The notes beneath the pieces are model-generated. The model saw nothing but the letters and a program-made list of their open reading frames with translations. It had not been told where the DNA came from and did not search any database. Positions 19,370 to 27,153 of a stretch of 29,244 bases of DNA are shown piece after piece. Both the position numbers and the translations under genes were made by a program. The DNA comes from UMGS1781 sp964389545 (GTDB lineage Bacteria; Bacillota; Clostridia; TANB77; CAG-508): positions 1 to 29,244 of the forward strand of contig CAYMDN010000014.1 in the NCBI GenBank assembly GCA_964389545.1. The letters are read 5' to 3'. How positions within the stretch are numbered: the first letter of the stretch is position 1; every line of letters starts with the position of its first letter.

Positions 19370-19402
19370 AAAAATACCTCTTTCTATAAAAAATATGTAT
19401 AT

Positions 19403-19431
19403 ATTATACAAAAAAAATAAGAATTTGTCTA
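19403..19431 (-). promoter_or_regulatory. Promoter for the HTH-S24 gene
   Basis: On the minus strand, TAGACA (19431-19426), 17-nt spacer, TATAAT (19408-19403). Confidence 0.65.
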
Positions 19432-19532
19432 GTAGTAAATATAAAATATTATAAATTTTTATTATGTACATAAATGGAGCATTTTTCAACAAGAAAAATT
19501 TTAACGATAAGAATTTTATATCATAAAAAGTA

Positions 19533-19562
19533 TTGACTTGTCAAATTGGATTGTGATATATT
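19533..19562 (+). promoter_or_regulatory. Promoter of the small XRE gene with palindromic operator over -35
   Basis: TTGACT (19533-19538), 18-nt spacer and TATATT (19557-19562) with an extended -10 TGA. The -35 is the left part of an inverted repeat, TTGAC-TT-GTCAA (19533-19544), a plausible repressor site. Confidence 0.55.
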
Positions 19563-19595
19563 TTAGTTGCCAATATAACAATAAAGGAGGTAAAA

Positions 19596-19791
19596 ATGTA
19601 TAAAAGTAAACTAAAATCATTAAGGCTAAAGAGAGGAATGACGTTAGAAAAGCTGTCAGAGCTGTCTGGAGTATCTACAGGATACCTATGTCATTTGGAA
19701 AAACGGGACAAGAAAGAATCCTTCTATTGAAGTAATGGAAAAAATAGCAAAAGCCTTAAATACGAATGCCTATGAAATATTTTTTAAGTAG
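19596..19791 (+). CDS. Small XRE-family HTH regulator, one +1 frameshift at CGG
   Basis: ATG at 19596 with AAGGAGG 6 nt upstream. The zero frame gives only 44 aa, ending at TGA 19728-19730, midway through the helix-turn-helix. Passing +1 at CGG 19704 gives 64 aa: LKSLRLKRGMTLEKLSELSG, VSTGYLCHLEK, then GTRKNPSIEVMEKIAKALN and a short end, a complete minimal XRE domain with the canonical LE-x-GTR-x-P-S turn. It lies between the divergent HTH-S24 regulator and the VanW-like gene. Target unknown. Too short for standard gene callers in its broken form, so it would be missed. Confidence 0.8.
19704..19706 (+). other. In-frame CGG at +1 frameshift site 5 (XRE regulator)
   Basis: Zero frame GAA AAA CGG GAC stops at 19728-19730. 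Reading GGG from 19705 gives LEK-GTRKNPSIEV, restoring the HTH family pattern. Confidence 0.85.
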
Positions 19792-19834
19792 CCTGCATAT
19801 AATAGAATATAGTTACGATTTTATTAGAAAAATA

Positions 19835-19863
19835 TTGAAAAAAACGACATGATATGATAATAT
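19835..19863 (+). promoter_or_regulatory. Promoter for the VanW-like gene
   Basis: TTGAAA (19835-19840), 17-nt spacer, TAATAT (19858-19863) with an extended -10 TGA. Confidence 0.65.
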
Positions 19864-19899
19864 AAAACAAAAACATTTGTATAGGTAGGTGTAACAAAA

Positions 19900-22017
19900 G
19901 TGAGCGATGAAAAGTTACAAGAAAATACAGAGAAAAAAAATGAATTAGTAGAAGAAAATGCAAAACCTGAAGAAAAAGATTCAGTAGTTGTAGTTGCAGA
20001 AAATGAAGAAGAACAAAAGAACAAAGAAAGAGAGAAAGAAATCCAAAAATTAGCAGAAATAAGAGAAAAACTTTTTGAACCAATTAACGAAAATATAAAA
20101 AAAGAAGCTGAAAAATTAAATTCTGAAGGAAAACCTAAATATGTTCCATATACACCAGTTAATAAAAAAGATAGAGCAAAAGCTTTTGAGAGTATGGATG
20201 TCGAAGCAGAATTTAATAAATTAAAAACTAAAAAAAGAAAAAAAGTAGCGCTAATAATTGCACTTATTGTACTCATCTTAATTGCACTTGCTTTTTCAAC
20301 TGTGTTTGCAATGGTAAATTCAAAGAGTGACAAAATGTTAACAGGTGTTACAATTAGAAATATTGCGGTAGGAGGGCTAACCAAAGACGAGACAATCAAG
20401 TTATTAAATGATTCATTAGACGAGGAAAAGAAAAAAGAAATAAAACTAAAAATTGATGATGAAGAAGTTGCAATAACTTTAGAACAAATTGGAATAGAAT
20501 ATAAAATAGAGGAAGCAGTAGAAAAAGCCTATAATATAGGGAGAGATGGTAACGTATTCCAAAATAACTTCACAATAATCAGAAGCTCATCTCTAAAACC
20601 AAATGTAGACTTAGAGGTAGAAATTAATGAAAATGCATTAGATAGTTTTGTAAAATCAATTAATGTTAGAATCCCTAATGCAATGGCTGATAATTCTTAC
20701 AGTATAGAAGATGATGAACTTGTTATAACAAGAGGATCAGCTGGATTAGTAGCAGATACAGATAAAATAAAGGCAGAATTAATAGAAGCAGCAACAACAG
20801 GAATAATTCAAGATATAGTAGTACAAACAAAAGAGGTAGAATGTCCTGATATTGATATAGAAAAAATATATCAAGAAGTATATCAAGAACCAAAAGATGC
20901 ATATTATACAAAGGAACCATTTCAAGTGTTTCCACATCAAAATGGAATAGATTTTGATTTAGAAGCAGCTAAAGAAATGTTAAAAGAAATAAAAGATGAA
21001 TATGTGATAGAGTTAAAGATTGTTAAACCAAATGTGTTAACAAGTGAAATAGGAACAGAAGCTTTTCCTGACTTGTTAGCTACATTCTCAACAAAATATG
21101 ACTCATCAAATACATCTAGATCAACAAACTTAAGATTAGCAGCTTCAAAAATTAATGGAGCAGTTGTTATGCCAGGAGAGGTATTTTCATACAATAAAAC
21201 TGTGGGAAAAAGAACAGAAGAAGCAGGATACAAAGATGCAAATGGATTCTCAGGAGGAAGAGTTGTTCCAATGCTTGGAGGAGGAATTTGCCAAGTATCT
21301 TCAACATTATATGATGCGATTTTATATGCAAATCTAAATGTAATTGAAAGATATAACCATATGTTTCAAGCCACATATGTTGAACCAGGTAAAGATGCAA
21401 CTGTTGTATGGGGATCATTAGATTTTAAATTTGAAAATACAAGAAAAAATCCTGTAATGATTAAGGCATATGCACAAAGCGGACATTTACAAGTTGATAT
21501 ATATGGTATAAAAGAAGAAGTAGAATACGATATAGAAATATTATCAGTAGTACATAGTTGGACGCCATGGAAAACAATAACAGAGACAGATAATAGTCTT
21601 GCACCAGGACAAACAAAAGTAACGCAAAATGGAATACAAGGATGTAAAAGTACAACATATAGAATACGAAGAAAAGATGGGGTAGAAGTAAATAGAGAAG
21701 TGTTATCAACAGATGTTTACGATGCTCAACCAAAGGTAGTAAAACAAGGACCAGCAGTAACTAGCACAACACCAACAACACCAACTACGCCAACAACAAC
21801 GCCAGAGCCAAGTAAACCAGTTCAAGAGAAACCAACAACAACACCACCGACAACCACCACACCAAGTACGCCAACAAATCCACCAGACACACAACAAACA
21901 CCACCATCAGCAACAGAACAACCAAGTAACCCAACAGAACCATCAAATCCAAGTGGAACTGAACAAGCTCCAGTTGGAGGAGAACAAACACCACCACCAG
22001 CAGAAGTAACACCATAA
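19900..22017 (+). CDS. VanW-family membrane-anchored wall protein with G5-like and Pro/Thr tail
   Basis: 705 aa, GTG start with a weak AGGTAGGTG site upstream. Layout: a charged Glu/Lys-rich cytoplasmic part (1-115), one membrane helix (about 116-136), a peptidoglycan-binding-4-type repeat region (LTGVTIRNIAVGGLTKDETIKLL, and a second copy before the core), a VanW core with GEVFSYNKTVGKRT and GGGICQVSSTLYDA, a G5-like segment (about 540-610) and a C-terminal Pro/Thr/Glu-rich tail of about 95 residues suited to spanning the wall. There is no LPXTG sorting signal. VanW proteins are linked to the cell envelope and glycopeptide clusters, but this one is a housekeeping-type copy with no van genes nearby. 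Function unknown. Confidence 0.85.
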   Translation: MSDEKLQENTEKKNELVEENAKPEEKDSVVVVAENEEEQKNKEREKEIQKLAEIREKLFEPINENIKKEAEKLNSEGKPKYVPYTPVNKKDRAKAFESMDVEAEFNKLKTKKRKKVALIIALIVLILIALAFSTVFAMVNSKSDKMLTGVTIRNIAVGGLTKDETIKLLNDSLDEEKKKEIKLKIDDEEVAITLEQIGIEYKIEEAVEKAYNIGRDGNVFQNNFTIIRSSSLKPNVDLEVEINENALDSFVKSINVRIPNAMADNSYSIEDDELVITRGSAGLVADTDKIKAELIEAATTGIIQDIVVQTKEVECPDIDIEKIYQEVYQEPKDAYYTKEPFQVFPHQNGIDFDLEAAKEMLKEIKDEYVIELKIVKPNVLTSEIGTEAFPDLLATFSTKYDSSNTSRSTNLRLAASKINGAVVMPGEVFSYNKTVGKRTEEAGYKDANGFSGGRVVPMLGGGICQVSSTLYDAILYANLNVIERYNHMFQATYVEPGKDATVVWGSLDFKFENTRKNPVMIKAYAQSGHLQVDIYGIKEEVEYDIEILSVVHSWTPWKTITETDNSLAPGQTKVTQNGIQGCKSTTYRIRRKDGVEVNREVLSTDVYDAQPKVVKQGPAVTSTTPTTPTTPTTTPEPSKPVQEKPTTTPPTTTTPSTPTNPPDTQQTPPSATEQPSNPTEPSNPSGTEQAPVGGEQTPPPAEVTP

Positions 22018-22030
22018 GAAAAAAATATAT

Positions 22031-22063
22031 AAACGTCACGGGATTAATCTAGTGACGTTTTTT
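22031..22063 (+). terminator. Terminator after the VanW-like gene
   Basis: AAACGTCAC (22031-22039) pairs with GTGACGTTT (22052-22060), 9 bp, followed by T to 22063. The loop holds the small palindrome GATTAATC. Confidence 0.88.
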
Positions 22064-22109
22064 CATAGTAAAAAGTGTTCAAATATTAGCTAATTACTTA
22101 AATTTCCTC

Positions 22110-22149
22110 TTGACGATGAAGCTGTTTTAATGTATCATATATAATGATA
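22110..22149 (+). promoter_or_regulatory. Promoter for clpE-like gene with inverted repeat at -10
   Basis: TTGACG (22110-22115), 17-nt spacer, TATCAT (22133-22138). The -10 is the left arm of TATCAT-ATATA-ATGATA (22133-22149), which might be an operator. I see no CtsR direct repeat (GGTCAAA twice). Confidence 0.5.
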
Positions 22150-22179
22150 TTAAATATAGAAATCAGGTGAAGTATAGAT

Positions 22180-24462
22180 ATGTTATGTTCAATTTGCCAT
22201 AAAAATGTGGCAGTGATTTTCACAAAAAAAATAGATGGCGATAAGTCTACAATGGAAGGATATTGTTACAACTGTGCAAAAGAAAAGGGAATCAATCCGT
22301 TAGAAGTTTTAGCCGAACAATCTGGAATGACTGAAGAACAACTAAGTAATATGAATGAACAATTTGAGTCAATTTTAGATGAAATAACTGACGGAATGGA
22401 CGGTATGGGTATAGAAGGAATTAATGATCCAACAGGAGATAAAGGTGCATCATTAGGATCAATATTTTCAAATATGTTCAACTCTGGAAATAAAGAAGAA
22501 AGAAAAGAAAAAGCTGAAGGTAATCAAAAAGTAAAGACAAAACCTAAAGAAAAGAAAAAAAGCTTTTTAGATATATATGGAACAAACCTAACATCAAAAG
22601 CTAGAAAAAATGAATTAGATATGGTTATAGGTCGTAATAGAGAGATAGAACGAGTTATACAAATTTTAAATAGGCGTTCTAAAAATAATCCATGCTTAAT
22701 TGGTGAGCCAGGAGTTGGAAAAACAGCTATAGCAAATGGATTAGCAATAAAAATTGCAGAACAAGATGTTCCAGCAAAATTATTGAATAAAGAAGTATAC
22801 TTGCTAGATATGACTGCAGTGGTAGCAGGAACACAGTTCAGAGGACAGTTTGAGGGCAGAATGAAAGCTATTATTGATGAGTGTAAACAATCTAAAAATA
22901 TAATTTTAGTTATTGATGAAATACATAATATAATTGGTGCTGGAGATGCAGAACATTCAATGAATGCGGCTAATATTTTAAAACCATCTTTAGCAAATGG
23001 AGATATCCAATTGGTTGGAACAACAACATTAAAGGAATATAGGAAATATATTGAAAAAGATAGTGCTTTAGAAAGAAGATTTCAACCAGTATTAGTTGAA
23101 GAACCTACAGTTGATGAAACTATTGACATTTTAAAAGAAATTAAAAAATACTATGAAGATTACCACAAAGTTGCAATTTCTAATGACATAATAGCACAAA
23201 CTGTAAAGATGTCTGAAAAGTATATTCATGACAGATTTTTACCAGATAAAGCAATTGATGTGTTAGATGAAGCATGTTCAAAGATAAATTTAAATAATAA
23301 GGAATTATATGAGCTAGAATTACTAAAGGATCAACTTGCAAAAATTCAAAATGAAAAAGAAGAGGCGGTTCAATCTGACTCTATTGAAGATTACCAAAAA
23401 GCAGCAGATCTAAAAACTGCAGAATGCAATTTAATCGATAGAATAGAGGAAATTAATAAGAATTTTGAACCTGTAAAGTTAACAATTCAGGATATAGCAG
23501 AAGTTATAGAACACACAACAAAAATACCAGTTCAAAAAATTACAGAAGCAGAAACACAAAAATTATTAAATCTAGAGCAAAATTTACACAATAGAATAAT
23601 TGGTCAAAACGAAGCAATAAATGCGGTTGCAAAAGCAATTAGAAGAAATAGAGTAGGACTACAAAGTTCTAAGAGACCTCCATCATTCATATTTGTTGGA
23701 CCAACAGGTGTTGGAAAGACAGAACTTGCAAAAACACTAGCATATGAAATGTTTGGGAGCGAAGAATCAATTATAAGAATAGACATGTCTGAGTATATGG
23801 AGAGTCATTCAACTGCAAAATTAATAGGTTCACCGCCAGGATATGTAGGATATGATGATGCAGGACAATTAACAGAAAAAGTAAAAAGAAAACCATATTC
23901 AATAATATTATTAGATGAAATAGAAAAAGCACATCAAGATGTATTTAATTTATTACTACAAATACTAGATGATGGAAAACTTACAGACGCACAAGGAAAT
24001 ACAGTAAGTTTCGAAAATACAATAATTATTATGACATCAAATGCTGGTTCAAATACAAACATCAATTCAATAGGATTTGGTAAATCAACAGTTGATGCAA
24101 ATAAAATAGACAGTGCACTAAAAGAAATTTTTAGACCAGAGTTTTTAAACAGAGTTGATTCGATAGTTCACTTTGATAGTTTAAATGAAGAACAATTATT
24201 ACAAATAGTTGATTTATTGTTAAAGAAAACAGCAGAGGCACTTGCAAATAAAGAAATGAAATTAGAAGTTTCGGAAGAGGCTAAAAAATATCTTTTAAAC
24301 AGAGGAACAGATTTAAAATATGGAGCAAGACCTTTAAGAAGAGCAATACAAAGATACATAGAAGATGAAATTGCAGAAAAGATATTAAGAAGTGAAATTA
24401 AAGAATATCAGACAATAAAAGTTAATGTAAATGGTGATTCTTTAAAATTTGATGCAGAATAA
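22180..24462 (+). CDS. clpE: ClpE-like AAA+ unfoldase with N-terminal zinc finger
   Basis: 760 aa Hsp100/Clp ATPase that unfolds proteins, probably for ClpP. The N-terminus has a four-Cys zinc finger (Cys3, Cys6, Cys29, Cys32) in place of the Clp-N repeat, the hallmark of ClpE. Two AAA+ modules: D1 Walker A GEPGVGKT at about residue 175 with VIDEIHNIIGAGDAEHS, D2 Walker A GPTGVGKT at about 507 with IRIDMSEYMESHS and GSPPGYVGYDDAGQLTEKV. Between them is a short UVR-like middle region (about 405-440, EDYQKAADLKT). An IGF/LGF-type ClpP-binding loop is near the end of D2 (SIGFGKS). A weak AGGTGA site precedes the ATG. clpC or clpX cannot be excluded as local names, but the zinc finger favours ClpE. 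Confidence 0.9.
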   Translation: MLCSICHKNVAVIFTKKIDGDKSTMEGYCYNCAKEKGINPLEVLAEQSGMTEEQLSNMNEQFESILDEITDGMDGMGIEGINDPTGDKGASLGSIFSNMFNSGNKEERKEKAEGNQKVKTKPKEKKKSFLDIYGTNLTSKARKNELDMVIGRNREIERVIQILNRRSKNNPCLIGEPGVGKTAIANGLAIKIAEQDVPAKLLNKEVYLLDMTAVVAGTQFRGQFEGRMKAIIDECKQSKNIILVIDEIHNIIGAGDAEHSMNAANILKPSLANGDIQLVGTTTLKEYRKYIEKDSALERRFQPVLVEEPTVDETIDILKEIKKYYEDYHKVAISNDIIAQTVKMSEKYIHDRFLPDKAIDVLDEACSKINLNNKELYELELLKDQLAKIQNEKEEAVQSDSIEDYQKAADLKTAECNLIDRIEEINKNFEPVKLTIQDIAEVIEHTTKIPVQKITEAETQKLLNLEQNLHNRIIGQNEAINAVAKAIRRNRVGLQSSKRPPSFIFVGPTGVGKTELAKTLAYEMFGSEESIIRIDMSEYMESHSTAKLIGSPPGYVGYDDAGQLTEKVKRKPYSIILLDEIEKAHQDVFNLLLQILDDGKLTDAQGNTVSFENTIIIMTSNAGSNTNINSIGFGKSTVDANKIDSALKEIFRPEFLNRVDSIVHFDSLNEEQLLQIVDLLLKKTAEALANKEMKLEVSEEAKKYLLNRGTDLKYGARPLRRAIQRYIEDEIAEKILRSEIKEYQTIKVNVNGDSLKFDAE

Positions 24463-24464
24463 AA

Positions 24465-24499
24465 TAAAAAAAATAGCGATGGTAAATCGCTATTTTTTT
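24465..24499 (+). terminator. Terminator after the clpE-like gene
   Basis: AAATAGCGAT (24471-24480) pairs with ATCGCTATTT (24486-24495) around GGTAA, with a long A-run before and a T-run (to 24499) after. Confidence 0.9.
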
Positions 24500-24538
24500 A
24501 TGTCTCAAATAATTCGGCAAAACCTCTTATTTTTCATC

Positions 24539-24566
24539 GAAGGGAAAGGATGAGAGAAATAGAATA
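24539..24566 (+). promoter_or_regulatory. Possible sigma-H-type promoter for the spoIIA operon
   Basis: GAAGGGAAA (24539-24547) resembles the sigma-H -35 RNAGGAWWW with one mismatch; 11 nt further, ATAGAATA (24559-24566) fits RNNGAAWW. In Bacillus this operon is sigma-H driven; here the call rests on pattern only. Confidence 0.4.
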
Positions 24567-24596
24567 TATATTTATGCCAAAATGGGAGGGATGGAT

Positions 24597-24935
24597 TTGA
24601 AAGTAAAATATGATGAAGATAATAAAATTTTATTATTGGAAATAACAGAGGAAATAGATCACCACATAGCAACCAAAATTAGAAGTAGAGCGGATTATGA
24701 GATTCAGAAGTATATACCAAGGAAAGTAATTTTTGACTTTAATAACGTAACATTTATGGATAGTGCTGGAATTGGTATGCTAATTGGAAGATATAAGATG
24801 GTGACAATGTTAGGAGGAACAATAAATATGATTAATGTAAAACCTAATGTCAAAAAAATATTCGAAATGTCTGGAGTATCAAGGCTTATACCAATTTTAG
24901 AAAATGTGAAAATAGGAGGAGAAAATGATGGATAA
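24597..24935 (+). CDS. spoIIAA: SpoIIAA anti-anti-sigma factor
   Basis: Binds SpoIIAB to release sigma-F in the forespore. The start is judged to be TTG at 24597 because GGGAGG (24584-24589) is 7 nt upstream; the ATGs at 24582 and 24591 have no site at usual spacing. 112 aa, STAS fold. VIFDFNNVTFMDSAGIGMLIGRYK contains the phosphorylatable Ser (about residue 56, DSAG), equivalent to Ser58 in Bacillus. It overlaps the spoIIAB start. Confidence 0.93.
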   Translation: MKVKYDEDNKILLLEITEEIDHHIATKIRSRADYEIQKYIPRKVIFDFNNVTFMDSAGIGMLIGRYKMVTMLGGTINMINVKPNVKKIFEMSGVSRLIPILENVKIGGENDG

Positions 24936-25356
24936 CAATTATGAAAATAAAATGAAATTAGAAATATCAAGTAAATCAGAAAATGAGTCATTTGCAAGAA
25001 TTGCAGTTGCTAGTTTTGCTTCACAATTAGATCCTACAATAGAACAAGTTTCTGAAATAAAGACAGCTGTTTCAGAAGCTGTAACAAATAGCATTATACA
25101 TGGATATGAGAATCAAAATGGGATTATAAAAATAGAATGTATATTGCGTGAAAAAAGCATAGAAATTTTAATCATAGATAATGGAAAAGGCATTAAAGAC
25201 ATAGGAAAGGCAAGAGAGCCATTATATACAACAAAACCTGAATTAGAGAGGTCAGGAATGGGGTTCACTATTATGGAAAGCTTTATGGACGAGCTTACTA
25301 TTGAATCTATAGAACAAGTTGGAACTAAGATTAAAATGAAAAAGATTATTACATAA
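24925..25356 (+). CDS. spoIIAB: SpoIIAB anti-sigma-F factor and serine kinase
   Basis: Holds sigma-F and phosphorylates SpoIIAA. GHKL ATPase fold: N-box EAVTNSIIHGY, G1 DNGKGI, G2/lid ELERSGMGFTIME. The start AATGATG gives ATG at 24925 or 24928; AGGAGG at 24914-24919 is 5 or 8 nt away. 143 aa, closely similar in length and motifs to the Bacillus protein, and translationally coupled to spoIIAA by overlap. Confidence 0.95.
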   Translation: MMDNNYENKMKLEISSKSENESFARIAVASFASQLDPTIEQVSEIKTAVSEAVTNSIIHGYENQNGIIKIECILREKSIEILIIDNGKGIKDIGKAREPLYTTKPELERSGMGFTIMESFMDELTIESIEQVGTKIKMKKIIT

Positions 25357-25370
25357 ACAGGAGAAGATTG

Positions 25371-26090
25371 ATGTACGAAATAGAAACTGAAGACATATTG
25401 AAAGCACAGCAAGATTCAGAAGATGCAATGAATAAAATAATACAAAGTAATTCAGGTTTAATATGGAGTATAGTAAATAGATTTATTAATCGAAATTATC
25501 CTAAGGAAGACTTATATCAAATTGGATGTATAGGACTTATAAAAGCTGTGAAAAGATTTGATACAAATTATAATGTAAAAATAACAACATATGCTGTACC
25601 ATACATTATGGGTGAAATTAAAAGGTTTATAAGAGATGATGGACCAATAAAAATAAGTAGAAGTATAAAAGAATTATTAACAAAAATAAATGAACTACAA
25701 AGAAGAGCGCTTAATGAAAAAGGAGAAGAATTAACTATTACGGAGATAGCAAAGGAGTTAAATGTAGAAAAAGAAGAAATAATAGTTGCACTAGAAGCTG
25801 GACGACAAATTGAATCAATTGATGAAGAAGCCTATGACGATGATGGAAAAGGAGAAAGTAAAATCGAAAAGCTAACTCTAAATAAAAATGAAAATAATAG
25901 TATTATTGATAATCTGTGCTTAAAAGAAGCAATTTCAAAATTGAAATTAAGAGAAAGGCAAATAATAATACTTAGATATTTTAGAGATAAAACACAAACA
26001 GAAGTTGCCACACTACTTGGTATATCTCAGGTACAAGTATCGAGAGTAGAAAAAAAGGTATTACAAGAAATACGAAAAGAAATAGCTTAA
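25371..26090 (+). CDS. sigF: Sporulation sigma factor sigma-F
   Basis: First forespore-specific sigma factor. ATG at 25371 chosen, AGGAG being 7 nt upstream; the TTG at 25368 is in frame but poorer. 239 aa with region 2 (EDLYQIGCIGLIKAVKRFD and YAVPYIMGEIKRFIRDD), region 3 (ELTITEIAKELNVEKEEI) and region 4 (RERQIIILRYFRDKTQTEVATLLGISQVQVSRVEKK). It completes the spoIIAA-AB-sigF operon. Confidence 0.95.
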   Translation: MYEIETEDILKAQQDSEDAMNKIIQSNSGLIWSIVNRFINRNYPKEDLYQIGCIGLIKAVKRFDTNYNVKITTYAVPYIMGEIKRFIRDDGPIKISRSIKELLTKINELQRRALNEKGEELTITEIAKELNVEKEEIIVALEAGRQIESIDEEAYDDDGKGESKIEKLTLNKNENNSIIDNLCLKEAISKLKLRERQIIILRYFRDKTQTEVATLLGISQVQVSRVEKKVLQEIRKEIA

Positions 26091-26104
26091 ATAAAGAGGG
26101 TATA

Positions 26105-27094
26105 ATGAAAAAAATTTTTATAGTGATTATTTTTGTAGTTTTTTGCTTCATATTGCCTATTATATTAACCAATAGAAAAACAGAACAAACAAGTAGCAGT
26201 TTACAAAGTAATATAACAACAGAGAATGTTAGGGAAGAATACAAATACATTAATTATGGAACTGTAAAGTTGCTACACAAAGAAACAGGAAATGTTGAAG
26301 AGATAAAAATGGATGAATACATCTATGGAGTATTATCTGCGGAAATGCCAGCAAATTATGATATTGAAGCACTTAAGGCTCAAGCAGTTGTAGCAAGAAC
26401 ATATACAGCATATAAAATTTTACATAGAGGAAAACATCAAGAAGCAGATATTTGTGATGATTCTAGTTGCTGTCAAGCTTGGATTACAAAAGAAAAAAGG
26501 ATGGAAAAATGGGAAGAAGCAGAAAGAGAAAACAATTGGAATAAAATTGTTAGTGCAGTAAATTCTACTGCAGGAAAGATAATAACATATAATGGTGAAC
26601 CTATAAATGCCTTTTTTCACTCTAATAGCGGAGGAATGACAGAAATAGTTTCTAATGTATGGGGAGGAACTGATTACCCATATTTACAGAGTGTAGCAAC
26701 ATCAGGAGAAGAAGGATATTCACAATATCAATCATCAATAGTTTTAACTAAACAAGAATTAATAGAAAAGCTGGGTGCTACACATCCAGAAATTGTCATA
26801 AATTATGAGACTGCAGATGCAATAAAAATATTAGAGTATACAGATAGTGGAAGAGTAAAAATAATACAATTTGGAAATATTTTAATATCAGGGGTTGAAG
26901 CAAGAAACATATTTGGATTAAAATCGGCAAAATTTAATATTACAGTGGGCGAACAAGTAGTGTTTGATGTAATTGGCTATGGACATGGTGTGGGATTAAG
27001 TCAAACAGGAGCTGATGCAATGGCTAAAGCAGGTTCTAACTACGAAGAAATTATAAATCATTACTACACAGGAATAAAAATAGAAAATATTTGA
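26105..27094 (+). CDS. spoIID: Stage II sporulation protein D (SpoIID)
   Basis: Membrane-anchored lytic transglycosylase of the DMP complex that drives engulfment. 329 aa: N-terminal membrane helix (about 4-22), catalytic Glu about residue 80 in GVLSAEMPANYDIEALKAQAVVARTY, the HQEADICDDSSCCQAW segment and FHSNSGGMTEIVSNVWGG, and C-terminal GYGHGVGLSQTGADAMA. AGAGGG is just upstream of the ATG. It starts 14 nt after sigF, so in this genome spoIID appears to be co-transcribed with spoIIA. Confidence 0.93.
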   Translation: MKKIFIVIIFVVFCFILPIILTNRKTEQTSSSLQSNITTENVREEYKYINYGTVKLLHKETGNVEEIKMDEYIYGVLSAEMPANYDIEALKAQAVVARTYTAYKILHRGKHQEADICDDSSCCQAWITKEKRMEKWEEAERENNWNKIVSAVNSTAGKIITYNGEPINAFFHSNSGGMTEIVSNVWGGTDYPYLQSVATSGEEGYSQYQSSIVLTKQELIEKLGATHPEIVINYETADAIKILEYTDSGRVKIIQFGNILISGVEARNIFGLKSAKFNITVGEQVVFDVIGYGHGVGLSQTGADAMAKAGSNYEEIINHYYTGIKIENI

Positions 27095-27153
27095 ATAAAA
27101 AATACAATATATGTAAATAATTTAACTAAAGATAAATGTGTAGGAGGAAACAT

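Noticed and set aside
6621..19706. SD-like stimulators upstream of the shift sites, as in prfB
   Set aside because: AGAGG is close to site 2 and AGGA to site 3, but sites 1 and 5 have only GGA at other spacings and site 4 has none, so it is not a common element.
6621..19706. Simple +1 slippage of the P-site tRNA
   Set aside because: The P-site codons ATA, TTA, TCA and TGT re-pair poorly in the +1 frame; only AAA to AAC is tolerable. The constant element is the A-site CGG.
6621..19706. Sequencing or assembly error as the whole explanation
   Set aside because: Not fully excluded. I set it second because five of five breaks have CGG in the zero frame and CGG is otherwise missing in frame, which random indel error would not produce.
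21760..22010. CRISPR-like or tandem DNA repeat in the VanW-like tail
   Set aside because: The CCA/ACA-rich stretch reflects Pro/Thr codon repetition in a wall-spanning tail, without regular spacers.
21461..22039. Several minus-strand frames over the VanW-like C-terminus
   Set aside because: They are low-complexity Leu/Val/Trp/Cys strings produced by the reverse complement of the Pro/Thr repeat.
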